Below are positions 26,647-37,397 of a DNA stretch of 64,000 bases, one piece after another. The position numbers were made by a program, and so were the translations under genes. The number at the start of each line of letters is the position of its first letter. Position 1 is the first letter of the stretch. The notes below the pieces were generated by a model that was not told the origin of the DNA, made no database searches, and saw only the letters and a program-made list of their open reading frames with translations. This DNA comes from Carallia brachiata (Eukaryota; Streptophyta; Magnoliopsida; Malpighiales; Rhizophoraceae): the NCBI GenBank assembly GCA_021464245.1, contig JADCRB010000016.1, positions 14,481,663 to 14,545,662 of the forward strand. The letters run 5' to 3'.

Positions 26647-27195
26647 GGTTAAATGCATTTTAATCCATTATTAATTTGGTTGTTTTGCATGTTATCCCCT
26701 ATAATTTTAATTTAGCCATTAAATTTTTTTGTAGTTTCTAATTTTGATAATCAACCCACAGCAGCAATTTCTTAAATCTATTTATAGCAATTAACTATAA
26801 TTACATTATTTTATAATAATAGATATTTTATTATATTTTACATAGATATTGATTATGAATACTATCATGAATATTGTCTTAAACATCTTTATATTAACAT
26901 GTGTAATATACTAAAAAATTTTAAAAAAATTATAAAAAAATAATGTAAAATACAATTAAAATATATATCAAAATTCAATTTATTAAATATATGATATATT
27001 TTTAATAAGAAAAAAATAACATTTACAAAACGATATAATTTTGATTATTTTTTATTAACATATTTACAAAATTGTTGCTAAAGAGTTAATTACTAAAATT
27101 AAAAATTATAAAAAAATTTAATATTTAAATTAAAACTATAAAAAAATTAACATACAAAACAACTAAATTACAAAAAAATTAAATTACATTTAACC
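26647..27195. mobile_element. Terminal-inverted-repeat element (about 550 bp, non-autonomous)
   Basis: The ends are inverted copies. The left end reads GGTTAAATGCATTTTAAT and, further in, TTTGGTTGTTTTGCATGTTA; the right end, read inward, gives GGTTAAATGTAATTTAAT and TTTAGTTGTTTTGTATGTTA. Similarity extends about 110 bp inwards. Flanking direct repeats GAAAACTAG (left) and GAAAAACTAG (right) look like an approximately 9-bp target duplication, which would suggest a Mutator-like origin. No coding capacity. Confidence 0.7.
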
Positions 27196-29191
27196 TGAAA
27201 AACTAGCATTTAGCTTGTTCCCACAAACAATTGCTTTCACAGATGCAGTGCACTTTTTGGGACAAAGGGACAGGATTTTCTGGGTCAAAGAGACACTCCA
27301 TGGTAAGGTGGCCCTGAGATGGACACGACTATATTACAACGAGTGAGAAAGTAAAGCAAAATCTTATACTCAAACAAAATTTCTCGGGGGGGCCATGCAA
27401 CATTTTCAGAGACAATCATTTTTTATATCTTTTCCCAACTTTATATTCAACGAAATTTATTGTGTGAGTATATTTTAAATAGTATTAAATAATTATATAT
27501 TTTATTTAATAATATATAATAATTTATTTATTTATTATTATTTTAATTAAATTATCTAATAATTTATATTACTTTAATTATATTTTAATTTTACTTAAAA
27601 AAATCTTAAAAAATATTTCTCATACTCAAATGGGTTGGTCACCTAACAACAATTTTTTTTTTTTTTTTGGTCGTTCACCAAACGAGCATCTTGCGAAAGT
27701 GCATCAGTTTTTTAAACAACATTACTCCCAAATCTAGATAAATTAACCAACTATTCTTGATGTATGGCCAATTAACCTCAGGTGGGGGCACATCATATCA
27801 GGTGAAGGGCATTCTCTCACAAAATGTCATTCCAATTTATCTTTTTCAATCCAGGGAACAATACCCACAAAGATTTAGCCGAAATGGGCCCCTTCGGTGC
27901 TATAGCACCTCAACGTATATGTGTGTAACTCCCATTCTGGTCACTGTGCTTGGGGATGGGCTTGAAGCTTTCTGTCTGCTAATGTCGTACACAAAACACT
28001 GGCGCACCGTTGCTGAGAAAAATCAATTGCCCCAATCTAGCTACGATGTATCCACTTGACAAAAAAAAAAAAAAAAAACAATTGCCTTTTGAGTCTTACT
28101 GCATAACGTAGACCGTTGAAATCTAGCGTTATCCATGCCCTTGATTACCGGGTTTTTTTTTTTTTAATTTGAGATTACGATATTAAATTTAATTTTGTTC
28201 TCACATATTCTAAATAGTGATTTTCAGTACTATTCAACTAAAGATGGATTGTTCCCAGTTATAAGATGTCGAACCCCTTATCATGTAATAACATTTTAGT
28301 CACTCATTAAAATATGCGTTTTGCATATTCTAAATCTTGTTACTTGGTAGCGTAATAATTTCTTGGACACTTAGACAGTGATTTCTTGCATATTCAATTT
28401 AATTTTGAATCTTAACAACTGTACTTTAGAGATAATGCTCTTTTTTTATTGTTAATTTAATTGTGCACGTACAGTACTAGTTTAAAATTTATTAACACTG
28501 TAGTCAATTTGAGAGAAACCCTACTTGAACCCAACAGTACTTCAATGGTGAATCCTAAGGTTAGATGAGAATATCAATAAATGACCCCATTTTTAATGTA
28601 CATGTGCGATAATGTACACTTTTTTTTTTGGTAAGTACTGTACGCTTTTTTTTATGAATTAAACAAAATCAAAAATCTGTAAGATTTCATGTCCGAGTAA
28701 TCAAGGCCCAAATGAAAACGCCTGCCAGCCCATATTTCTAGTAGGAAGGGTTGGGGAAGTGAGCTACATTCATGGTCACGACCATGTCCACTAAGAATAA
28801 ACAATGTTCTAGGACGGGCTCTAATCCAATTAGTTGGGTTATGTTTTCCTAATTATCAGATCAGAGTTCGAATCTTTTCCTGATCTCATTTCTATACTTT
28901 TAAATGGGTTCTCCTAATCACTCAGACTAGCAAATTAAAATAAAAAGAATAAACATTTATTTTTCTCCCAAAAAAAGATATGTATTGTATTGTCTAATTT
29001 CTTTATTTTTATAATTTTATATCACATAAATATTTTTTATTATTTATTTATTTTAAATAGACATTATTTATCATATAGTGTAAAATTATATTTGAGTTAT
29101 ATTCAAAAAATTGTGAGTAAAAATAACATTCATTTGAAGTAGAAAAAAAAAAGATATTGGTTGGTGCTTAATCTTCACGTGTGACCTCAAG
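27196..29191. other. Intergenic; includes a GC-richer 27.75-28.06 kb block with poly(A) end
   Basis: No gene recognised. The block from about 27757 to 28059 has a 100-codon open frame of no recognised family and ends TTGAC followed by 18-19 A. CAATTGCC occurs at 28024-28031 and again directly after the poly(A) at 28079-28086, a possible retroposition footprint. The rest is AT-rich. Confidence 0.45.
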
Positions 29192-29604
29192 TTATACTTC
29201 TATGTAGGCGTACGCAACAGGATTAATTCCATAGTGCGGCATTGCATATCTTAGCAACAGCTCATTTATGAGCATCTTCTTGGTCTGAGTTCCATGTGTG
29301 AACCATATGTGTATCTGAAGGAGAAGGACCACAAAGGCTGTGATGGCCCACGCACTGCAAACAAATGGGAAGTGAGAAGAATGTAGTGTGTCTGATTGTC
29401 CTCAGCAGAATAAAATATATGTGCAGATATGTGTCAAGTCTGTCTTGATTGTTCGTTCATTTTATGCTGTCAACACAAAATGAACAAGAAGGTATGGAAG
29501 CTAGCTAGGTTAGTTGATCAAGTAAAGGCGAGTGAAAAATACTTACGAGAAAGTGAAAGTTACCCTTTATTTGTATGATCCAAGACTCACTGGGGCCTCC
29601 TATG
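29192..29604 (-). other. Unrecognised exon-like coding stretches
   Basis: On the minus strand, 29354-29192 follows a good acceptor (TTGTTTGCAG|TGCG) and reads AWAITAFVVLLLQIHIWFTH, then KKMLINELLLRYAMPHYGIN, ending IEV and TAA: one hydrophobic helix and a polar tail, as at the C-terminus of a membrane protein. Upstream, 29599-29547 reads GGPSESWIIQIKGNFHFL and ends at a strong donor (CTC|GTAAGT). The phases of the two pieces differ by one base, which could be another missing base or a wrong pairing. A further open stretch (GLITLSAMLPNCRGHQIAQF) lies at about 29758-29640. I do not recognise the family; it may be a decayed or partial gene. Confidence 0.35.
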
Positions 29605-31498
29605 GACCAAAAACTATTCCAACGTAATGTGTATATGTTTTGTGAAATAGCTCCTGGCAAATATCAAATCTATTTTCTCTTCATCATGTGCCCCAAATTG
29701 TGCAATTTGATGGCCTCTACAATTTGGTAGCATTGCCGAAAGGGTAATCAATCCTGCAACTTTGGTGCAATTAAAACAGAATGCACAAATGTGACTACTA
29801 GCCAACATAACTCTTAGGTTTAGGGACCATTATCTGAGAAAAGCCGCCTTGGTGCTTCTGGGCTTTAAATGTTAGATGTTAGAAATAGAAAAGTAGGATG
29901 GTACATTACAAACTTATCGAAGAGAATTGTGTATTGTGGAATTTGTTCTCTCGTAATTTCGATATAGATTGTTTAACTTATTTCACACAAAAAATTCGAG
30001 TAAATCTCTCTGATAAGTTTGTATGACATTACTCTTACTTATTCATTGCTTAAACTCAAAGAAAAAAAAATAAAAAAGAAAGAATTATGCTAAATGCATT
30101 CAACGAAGGGCTGAGTTATTATATCAAGGCATAGAAGAACAAATTTCATTGTAGTTAGTAAAGATCACTAACCTCTTTTGTGCTGTGCAGGGTTACAAAT
30201 CAACGCCTTCACATTAGCATAGTTTTGGGCACCGCGTACCTAGATTTGCAACCGTGTTCAAGGTTGGTGACTTACCTTTCAAAAATACATGTCAACATCC
30301 TGCAAGATACAATGCCAGCTAGATATAATAAGAAAGAAGCGATCATTATCAACAAAACAAGGGACGGTTAATAAAATAATATAACTTTATTACTTTTCCC
30401 ACTCTTCATTACCTTAACTTTTTACATTATTATAATTAATTTGCATTATTTTATTAGTTGTGCTCAATTGGTTTCGTCAAGTATTTTCTATATTGTATTG
30501 AAAGTGATAATTTAATAATATTTTAACATGTTTTCTCAGTATTAATTTAAGTTTAAATTCTTATATCTCTGTTCTTTTTTAATAAATGGTTGAGTGACTA
30601 TTTAAGTAGTTAAAAATTATAATGTGATGATAGATTCAAAACTCATTAATATTGTTACTGGGCTTGGAAGAGACTCATTCCACATCCAATAGTATTTCGT
30701 TGGTAAGTCTCTCTGTAAGAGAGATTGAATGAAAATACTAACGGTCAAAAAGTCTGCCTATATCCAAAGATGTGATCGGTGCCATATACATAGTGATTTT
30801 TTAATTGTAAAAAAAAAAAGTATTTTCTACACCCGCACTCTACACCTCAAAAAAAAAATTTTTTTGACAGCATGCACCCAAGAATTTTGATACTAATTAC
30901 TAATTACTATACAGGCATGAACATAACCAAATTTTTAGCGTCCATATATGCAGCATAACTAGATACTAATTAGACACTCAAATGTCCGAATTATAATACT
31001 CATTACTGAAAATGTGGAATATTGTTTTTATTTTCTCTTCTTTTTTTTTTCACCAAATAAAAAATTACACAGTCAAGCAGTCAAGAAGCCTACGGTTGTC
31101 GATTTCCCTCCACGCCCAAAATTGGGTCAGAAAATTGCTAGTCTAACGAGTCTAACAATCAGTCAATTACCAATGCAGTCAACGAGAAGTCAACCAAACA
31201 GAGATATGGTAAGAGAAAACTAAAAAAAAAACCCATAAATACGGCGTCGCTCCACCCGATAAAAGCCCAACTGTTGCGTGGGGGCGCCGGCTGTTTAGGC
31301 AACGCGACCGTTTCCACCTGCCACGTCAACCGTTACTCTGCAAATTCAGGACTCCCTTAAATTTGTTGTTGTTTTTTTTTCTTTTTTTTTTTTTGAATTT
31401 TGTTCACTCCAATTCCTTCAGCTCGATCTCAGTCTTTGTCGCTGTGATTTGAGACTGTTTCGGAAAGATTAATTTCAGTGGTGTAGGGGACTGGAAAG
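29605..31498. other. Intergenic, upstream flank of ERD2
   Basis: No gene clearly supported. The last 280 bp (from about 31220) turn GC-richer (GCGTGGGGGCGCCGGC) and contain CATAAATAC at 31229-31237, a possible weak TATA-type element, followed by a T-rich leader. These are the expected promoter and 5' UTR of ERD2. Confidence 0.45.
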
Positions 31499-34400
31499 AT
31501 GAATATCTTCAGATTCTTAGGTGATATGACTCATTTGATGAGCATTCTCATCCTTCTCCTCAAAATCTACGCCACCAAATCTTGCTCCGGTAAGCGCTCT
31601 CGGCCGTCGCCTCCGCCGCCGTATTCTTCTTTGTCCTCACATTTTTTAGTAAAAAAAAAAAAAAAGAATGAAAAATCTAAGCCGCTGATCTTGTTTGGTT
31701 GCCGAGAAAGTTAGGGACCACGAAAAATAAAAACGAACTTTCTTCTTTTTATTTGCTTAGAATGACGCATTTTCAGTTATTTCTCCTTCTTGTTCTAATT
31801 TTTTTTTTATATGTCTTATTTCTTTAGTTTTTCTGTTTGAATGAAATGGTTAGGGATTTCGCTGAAGACGCAGGAGCTATACGCGGTGGTGTTTCTGGCT
31901 CGGTACTTGGATCTCTTCACGGACTTCATCTCTGTGTACAACACAGTGATGAAGGTGGTGTTCATTGCCAGCTCTCTCGCCATCGTCTGGTGCATGAGGC
32001 AGCACCGTGCGGTCAGGCGTTCTTATGACCGGCAGCTCGACACTTTTCGCCATTATTTCCTTGTTGCTGGCTGCTTTGTTCTGGCGCTTTTCCTCCACGA
32101 GAAGTTCACTTTTCAAGAGGTGAGACTGACCGTGTTTACTTGTTCGTTGCTCTGCATTGGTTTTGGGATGTTTTGTTTGGCTAATAAGTTAGAGCTGCTA
32201 ATAAGAAATACGGCTTTGATCTATGCTTCTTTGCTAGATTCGCAGCTTTCTCTGCATAGTTATTTTCTTTTTCGTGGTTTTCGGGTTTTCGTGTTTCTTG
32301 TTAGCTACTGAGGGGCTTTTTGGTTTGATACTTTCCTTTCCTGTTCAATTGCATTTCACTTTGGTATCTGAACCGGTACATGCCTTGTTGGTAATTGCAA
32401 TTGGTCTTTTGAGTTAGATCTTAAAGTTGCATTCCATCTTTTGGCCTATTGATGCTTCAGGGACAGTGGCAGTTTTCTAGAATGGAATTACACTAGAGTT
32501 TTGATCCACCTTATATGCTATTATGATGCTAGGGATTGAGTATTTAGCATTTACCATCACTATTTCATCGTGTCCTATTTTGATAGAGGAAAATTCATTC
32601 TGTCTAATGAATGTGACATTTCATTCTTATCTTTCCCTATATTAACCACATTGTAATCCAGGTGATATTTGCAATTGTTTATATGCTATTTAAATACTTT
32701 TTAATCCAAGACCAGGGTAATTTCTATGATCAGTGACAACTTAATTGATGTATCTATGTTTCCCTGGCACACGCACCTTTTTCTTTCCCCTAAGCATTTA
32801 TTCACTGGTTGGCACACAAGCTATGATAATCTGTGAAAGTTGGTTTGTATACATTACTGCACATGCTATGTTGCAATAGCTGAAATACTCACTTTTTGGC
32901 TATCTAGAACTATGAAGACAATGTTTCCGCTTTTAGAACCTTTAAAATCTACCTTTGCACTTTGCGCCCATGGTGGAGGAACTTGAGATGCATTTCTAAC
33001 GATTTGCTAGTTAGATTGGGAAGCTTCTCCTTAATTCGTCACATTAATTTTGGTTAATTGAGAGCTAAAATGTGTCGCTAAAAGCATGAGGCCCAACTTC
33101 TGTTTTCTCACAGGTTACTTGTTCTCCTGCTTCTTCTCACATTCTTGATTCTTATATATTCTCAAAATTTCCTGTTATATCTTCACAGATCCTTTGGGCA
33201 TTTTCAGTATACCTTGAGGCAGTAGCAATTCTTCCCCAACTGGTATTGCTCCAGAGAAGTGGGAATGTGGATAATCTAACAGGGCAATATGTCTTCTTTC
33301 TTGGGTATGTACATGTATAACACTTGGTACACTGGCAGAGTGACGATGATTTTGCGCAGGATATTTAACTTATGTTTTGTGCCTTGTCCTGCACTAAATT
33401 CCCCTTTTGCAAGTGAGTTTACTTTCTGACATATGTCATGGCATTTCTGTTGTCGGGCACCTGCTGGCAATGGGAAAAATGTCAAATGTCAACATATGTA
33501 GTCATCAAATTGTATGTTTTTGGGAGTTGGATAGTCATCCTCTTGCTTATCATTGCTGCCGATCAACTAGGCGAAGCAGTAATGGAAAAGTTCTGGCATG
33601 TCTCTTGAATAAAATGGAAGTTGTGGGATCTGCTTTGGTTGATGATTCAGATTTGTTATTTGGATGATCGCACAAATGAACTTCCTCTTAGTAATATAGA
33701 AATCACCCATATTTTCTAGTCATTTGCACATCCTCAGCGTGTTTCTGAAATTCATAATGATTTAGAACTACTATAATTGAGTAGATCTGCAGAACCATTG
33801 GGATATGATTTGCTGTTGATGTCATCTTATTTATGCTCACAATCAATTAGTTCAATTGATTGTGGGTTAATGAAATAGTGGAAATGGCACTGTAGAATCC
33901 CATTAAGTTGCTTGTGCTCAGAGCAGGAAAAGTGTACTTCAGTTGTTTGTGCTTGGGGCAGGACTAGTATATGTTACCACCTTAAACTTGGAGAATGGCT
34001 TTCAATTTTCTTTCTAGGTGAAGAAACTCATCTAATATTAACTCTGTCCATGGTTGATTTCATGCATGGATACACACAAACACAGGTTCTACTAAGTAAA
34101 TGAACACGGTTGAACTAAGGGACATTTTAGCCGTAGATGTACCACTTGTCGACATTCTCTCAACCTGCACAGAGGTTTCTATGATCAATAAATGCCATAT
34201 ACTTGTTCTCCAGAGAAATTGAACTTACTTTTTTTACTCTTGAAATCGTTTTCCTTCCAGGCATTTTTCACTGGCTTGTGTCTTCTTGACTCTTGTCTAT
34301 TTTCCAACCTAATCACCAACAATATCTTCAACCTGCAGGGCTTATCGTGCTTTCTACATCTTAAACTGGATTTATCGCTATTTCAGGGAGTCACATTTCA

Positions 34401-34696
34401 CTCGATGGATATGTAAGAACAAAGAGCCGAATATAGTCCTTGTTATGTGTATAATTAATTCTTACTGACTTATCATTGTGGTTGTTTCACAGCTTGCATA
34501 TCGGGTATTGTTCAGACGGCACTCTATGCAGATTTCTTCTACTATTATTTTATTAGGTGTGGAAATGCCCTCTCTTTTTATTTCTCTGCAGGTCTTTTTC
34601 TCTGCCTGCGCATCAGGGATATGACAAAGTTATTTGTTTTCCATGTTCCCTTGTTCCAGCTGGAAAAATAATGCAAAGCTTCAGCTGCCAGCTTGA
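31499..34696 (+). CDS. ERD2: ER lumen protein-retaining receptor (KDEL/HDEL receptor)
   Basis: Multi-pass receptor of the early Golgi that binds escaped ER residents bearing K/HDEL and returns them by COPI vesicles. Six exons: 31499-31589, 31854-32119, 33189-33304, 34339-34412, 34493-34556, 34660-34696, all with GT-AG junctions in consistent phase. They total 648 nt and encode 215 residues, the standard length for ERD2. Landmarks: N-terminal [92 protein letters not shown] and the end [10 protein letters not shown]. Seven membrane segments are expected for the family. This is the only gene here with no frame break. The start lies just after exon 1's first hydrophobic region begins and fits the family N-terminus. 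SEC61 alpha follows 2.7 kb downstream on the same strand. Confidence 0.95.
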
Positions 34697-35794
34697 GCCA
34701 AGTAGCAGAGTGTCTGGTCCTTTGAACTTCTTGAGAGTTTCTACGAGGGTCGCTCTTAAACTTGTGTGTGCCAAGAGATATTGTTTTCAAGGCCGAAGGT
34801 GTATGTTCTTATGGTTTTGATTTGGTTTGACGGTCCCAAACAGCAAAATGATGTATAGGTCACCGTATGGATAGAAATAGCAATTTTATAGTCACGTGTA
34901 GGTTTAGACTGTATAGTCTTTTTGATGTCAAGGTGCTCGATATTGAAGTACTGGCAGTAGCAACCCTCATTTTGCTTCGGAATCACAAGAACAAATGGCA
35001 CATGTGCCGGGGACAGGATAAGTAGAAATCAATGAAGCTTGGAAGTCTTTACAGGTTGGAGAGTTAAATCGATTAGTTTTCCAGATTATTTATTTCTTTC
35101 ATTTGGGCGCCTGCTTGATCAAGCTTGAGGCTCAACTTTGTCCCTGACTAAACGGCGGAGCTGGAAGAAACATGAAGCTGGCAACCACGCTGGAAATATG
35201 TCTATATGATTGAAAATTTCTCACTGTTAAACAACCTTTGTTTTTTTCCTATGAAACTGTGATGCTAAACAATTTCTCCAGAAGTTGCCAAGCAATCCTT
35301 AATATCTGAACAATTTTTCTTTAGGCTTTTGTCCGAACTTTGGATGGCAAATTACTGTTAGCATGTAGACCTTCATAGAATCGTCACTTTGATTTTGTTT
35401 TCTTTTTCTCAAGTTTTGTTCAGGTCAGCGCCAATATTTGACTTGGAAGTAGAGTGAAAAAAAAAAAAAAAACACAAAGACAAGATTACAAGAGTTCATT
35501 GGTTAGTTTAGCTAAGGTATTGTCACAAACCATAGATTTTTTGCATAAGTCTTTACAAACACACCTGGAAATGAAACGTAGGGTTTGAACCTTTTGATAG
35601 TATTGAGATGCCATCGCAAACAAGCACTGTACATTCATAAGAGTGCACATGTATAATATAAGAGATTTTCTAATTTGACTCTTTGATATCAAACGTGAGG
35701 AAACATAAATAAATGAAGTGAGACTGATTAAATAAAAAATTAAATGGGATTTCATAGCAAGCATATGAATGTAAAAGTATGCACATGTTACTGA
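34697..35794. other. ERD2 3' flank
   Basis: Expected 3' UTR and downstream sequence of ERD2, followed by AT-rich sequence with an A18 run at about 35456-35474. No additional gene seen. Confidence 0.45.
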
Positions 35795-36157
35795 AAGCAT
35801 TGCCGGAATCCTCCTTTCTCATGGAAATTTCTGAGGATTTCAGCTTAGCTGAAGGTGAATCCAACGTGTAGGTGTACAAAAAAGTGGTGACTCTTCTGCA
35901 TCAAAGCCTCCCTTATTGACATTTTTTACAAAAGCTGCAAATTCAGGTTCCTGCACAACATCTTTGTTGGATGGCTCGAAACTTATCACTTCTGGTGAAA
36001 AGAAACAAATTTTGAATCTTGTTTCATACTTGTGGAATGTGCATATAGCAAAAAAGAGGCAATGGGTTTACTTACGTGTAGAGGCAGGCAAGTTTTGGCA
36101 AATTGGTATTCCATCTTACTCTTGTTTGTGAGCATATTGTTCACATGAAAGAAGTCC
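35795..36157 (-). other. Unrecognised exon-like coding stretches between ERD2 and SEC61 alpha
   Basis: Minus-strand 36157-36076 lies between a good acceptor (TTTTTAG|GGAC) and donor (CAC|GTAAGT) and reads DFFHVNNMLTNKSKMEYQFA. From 35991, after acceptor TTTCACCAG, a second stretch reads VISFEPSNKDVVQEPEFAAF and VKNVNKGGFDAEESPLF; it continues in another frame as TLDSPSAKLKSSEISMRKED down to 35795. The frame change falls at the A6 run 35877-35882. The codon pattern and splice signals look like real exons, but I cannot name the gene, and the phase between the two pieces is also off by one. It may be a gene fragment or a frame-broken gene. Confidence 0.35.
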
Positions 36158-36922
36158 CTAAAAACAGAATGCACAGAATGTTTGCCATGTGAATAGAAAT
36201 AAAATAAGAAACACTGACAAAACACAAATAAGTTAATCGTCGGCATAAAATACAGTTGGCAGAAAGAAACCTGAGAACTCATCCTCCCGCAAGAGTGAAT
36301 ACGCAGAATGTTTGCCATGTGAATTTCTGGTTAATTGAGATCGAGAAAACAACTTCTAAACTTAGGCAAACCTTAAGTGCACAAAATTATGTAGCATTTT
36401 AGTTAAAAATACATGAAAATTTACTATCAGTATAATAGTTGCAAACCTATTCACCATAATATATTCAATTGTGTGATATTATTAAATACTTATAACGGGA
36501 AAGCTGAATTTTAGTTAGCATATATTTAAGCAGCATAGTTCGCACATTGCACCAACGAATTTACTCAGCCACCTACTATCTCTTCTATCCGTTTAATTTT
36601 TTGGATAAATAAAATGAGAAAGTAGGGATAGTACTTCAACTTGTCTCTCCATACAGTATTGCGTTTGTATTTAAGAAAAGTGCGAAAAGTTCGAATAATT
36701 ACATTATGACTCGTACTGAATCACACGTAAATTTACTTTCACTGATTGTTTAACCCGATGTACTATCTCTATTTGTAAATCTAAACCCTTTGAACTTGAC
36801 AGTAATTATGGACTTCCCTAGCCGGATTGGAGAGGACATGTAATCCTAACTTGCTCTATCCAGACTAAACTAACACGGCCCAGCCCAATTAACATACGCA
36901 GCGACGGCCGATTTTATTTCCA
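36158..36922. other. SEC61 alpha promoter region
   Basis: No gene seen. A perfect 21-bp direct repeat (CAGAATGTTTGCCATGTGAAT) lies at 36174-36194 and 36304-36324. The GC content rises just before the TC leader (CACGGCCCAGCCCAATTAAC, then CAGCGACGGCCG). GGCCCA is a motif frequent upstream of plant housekeeping genes. Confidence 0.45.
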
Positions 36923-36923
36923 C

Positions 36924-36950
<27 letters not shown>
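36923..36950 (+). repeat. (TC)n microsatellite in the SEC61 alpha leader
   Basis: About 14 uninterrupted TC units lie immediately upstream of the candidate donor at 36961. CT-rich tracts are common in plant 5' UTRs and core promoters, and this one probably lies in the first transcribed exon. Confidence 0.7.
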
Positions 36951-36954
<4 letters not shown>

Positions 36955-36960
36955 AGGCCT

Positions 36961-37362
36961 GTAAGTTTCAACTTTTCCCCTCTTTTATTTTATCTTTTAT
37001 TTTTCTCACTCATAGTTTATTAGGGATCCGATCCCTTGAATTTTTCGTTTTCGATCCCTTTTTCCCTAAAAATTCCCGGTTAGTCTCCTAATTTTTTTAT
37101 TATTTACAATTGATGATTTTCTTCACTATCCGATTGCATTGCATGGATCTCGAACTTAGCTTGAATTTATCTCCTCTTTTTTTTTTTTAAAAAATTTTGA
37201 GAACTCTGTGGCCAAATATGTATTTTGATGAATGGTAATGTTGGATCTGTTGAATAGTTTATTAGGTTGCAATGTTGTTTGGTTACAAGGAAATACTGTA
37301 TGTAATGCAATTGGCTTTCTGTGAAGTTATTGTGTTAATTGATTGTGCAAATTGGTGTGCAG
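36961..37362 (+). other. Probable 5' UTR intron of SEC61 alpha
   Basis: A strong donor (CCT|GTAAGTTT) just after the TC-repeat leader pairs with an acceptor (TTGGTGTGCAG|GTTGG) 35 bp before the SEC61 alpha start codon. The enclosed 402 bp are T-rich, as plant introns are. Leader introns are common in constitutively expressed plant genes. RNA evidence is not available here, so this is inference from splice signals only. Confidence 0.5.
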
Positions 37363-37397
37363 GTTGGTGGTGGGGGGTTTGAATAGATACAATTAAA

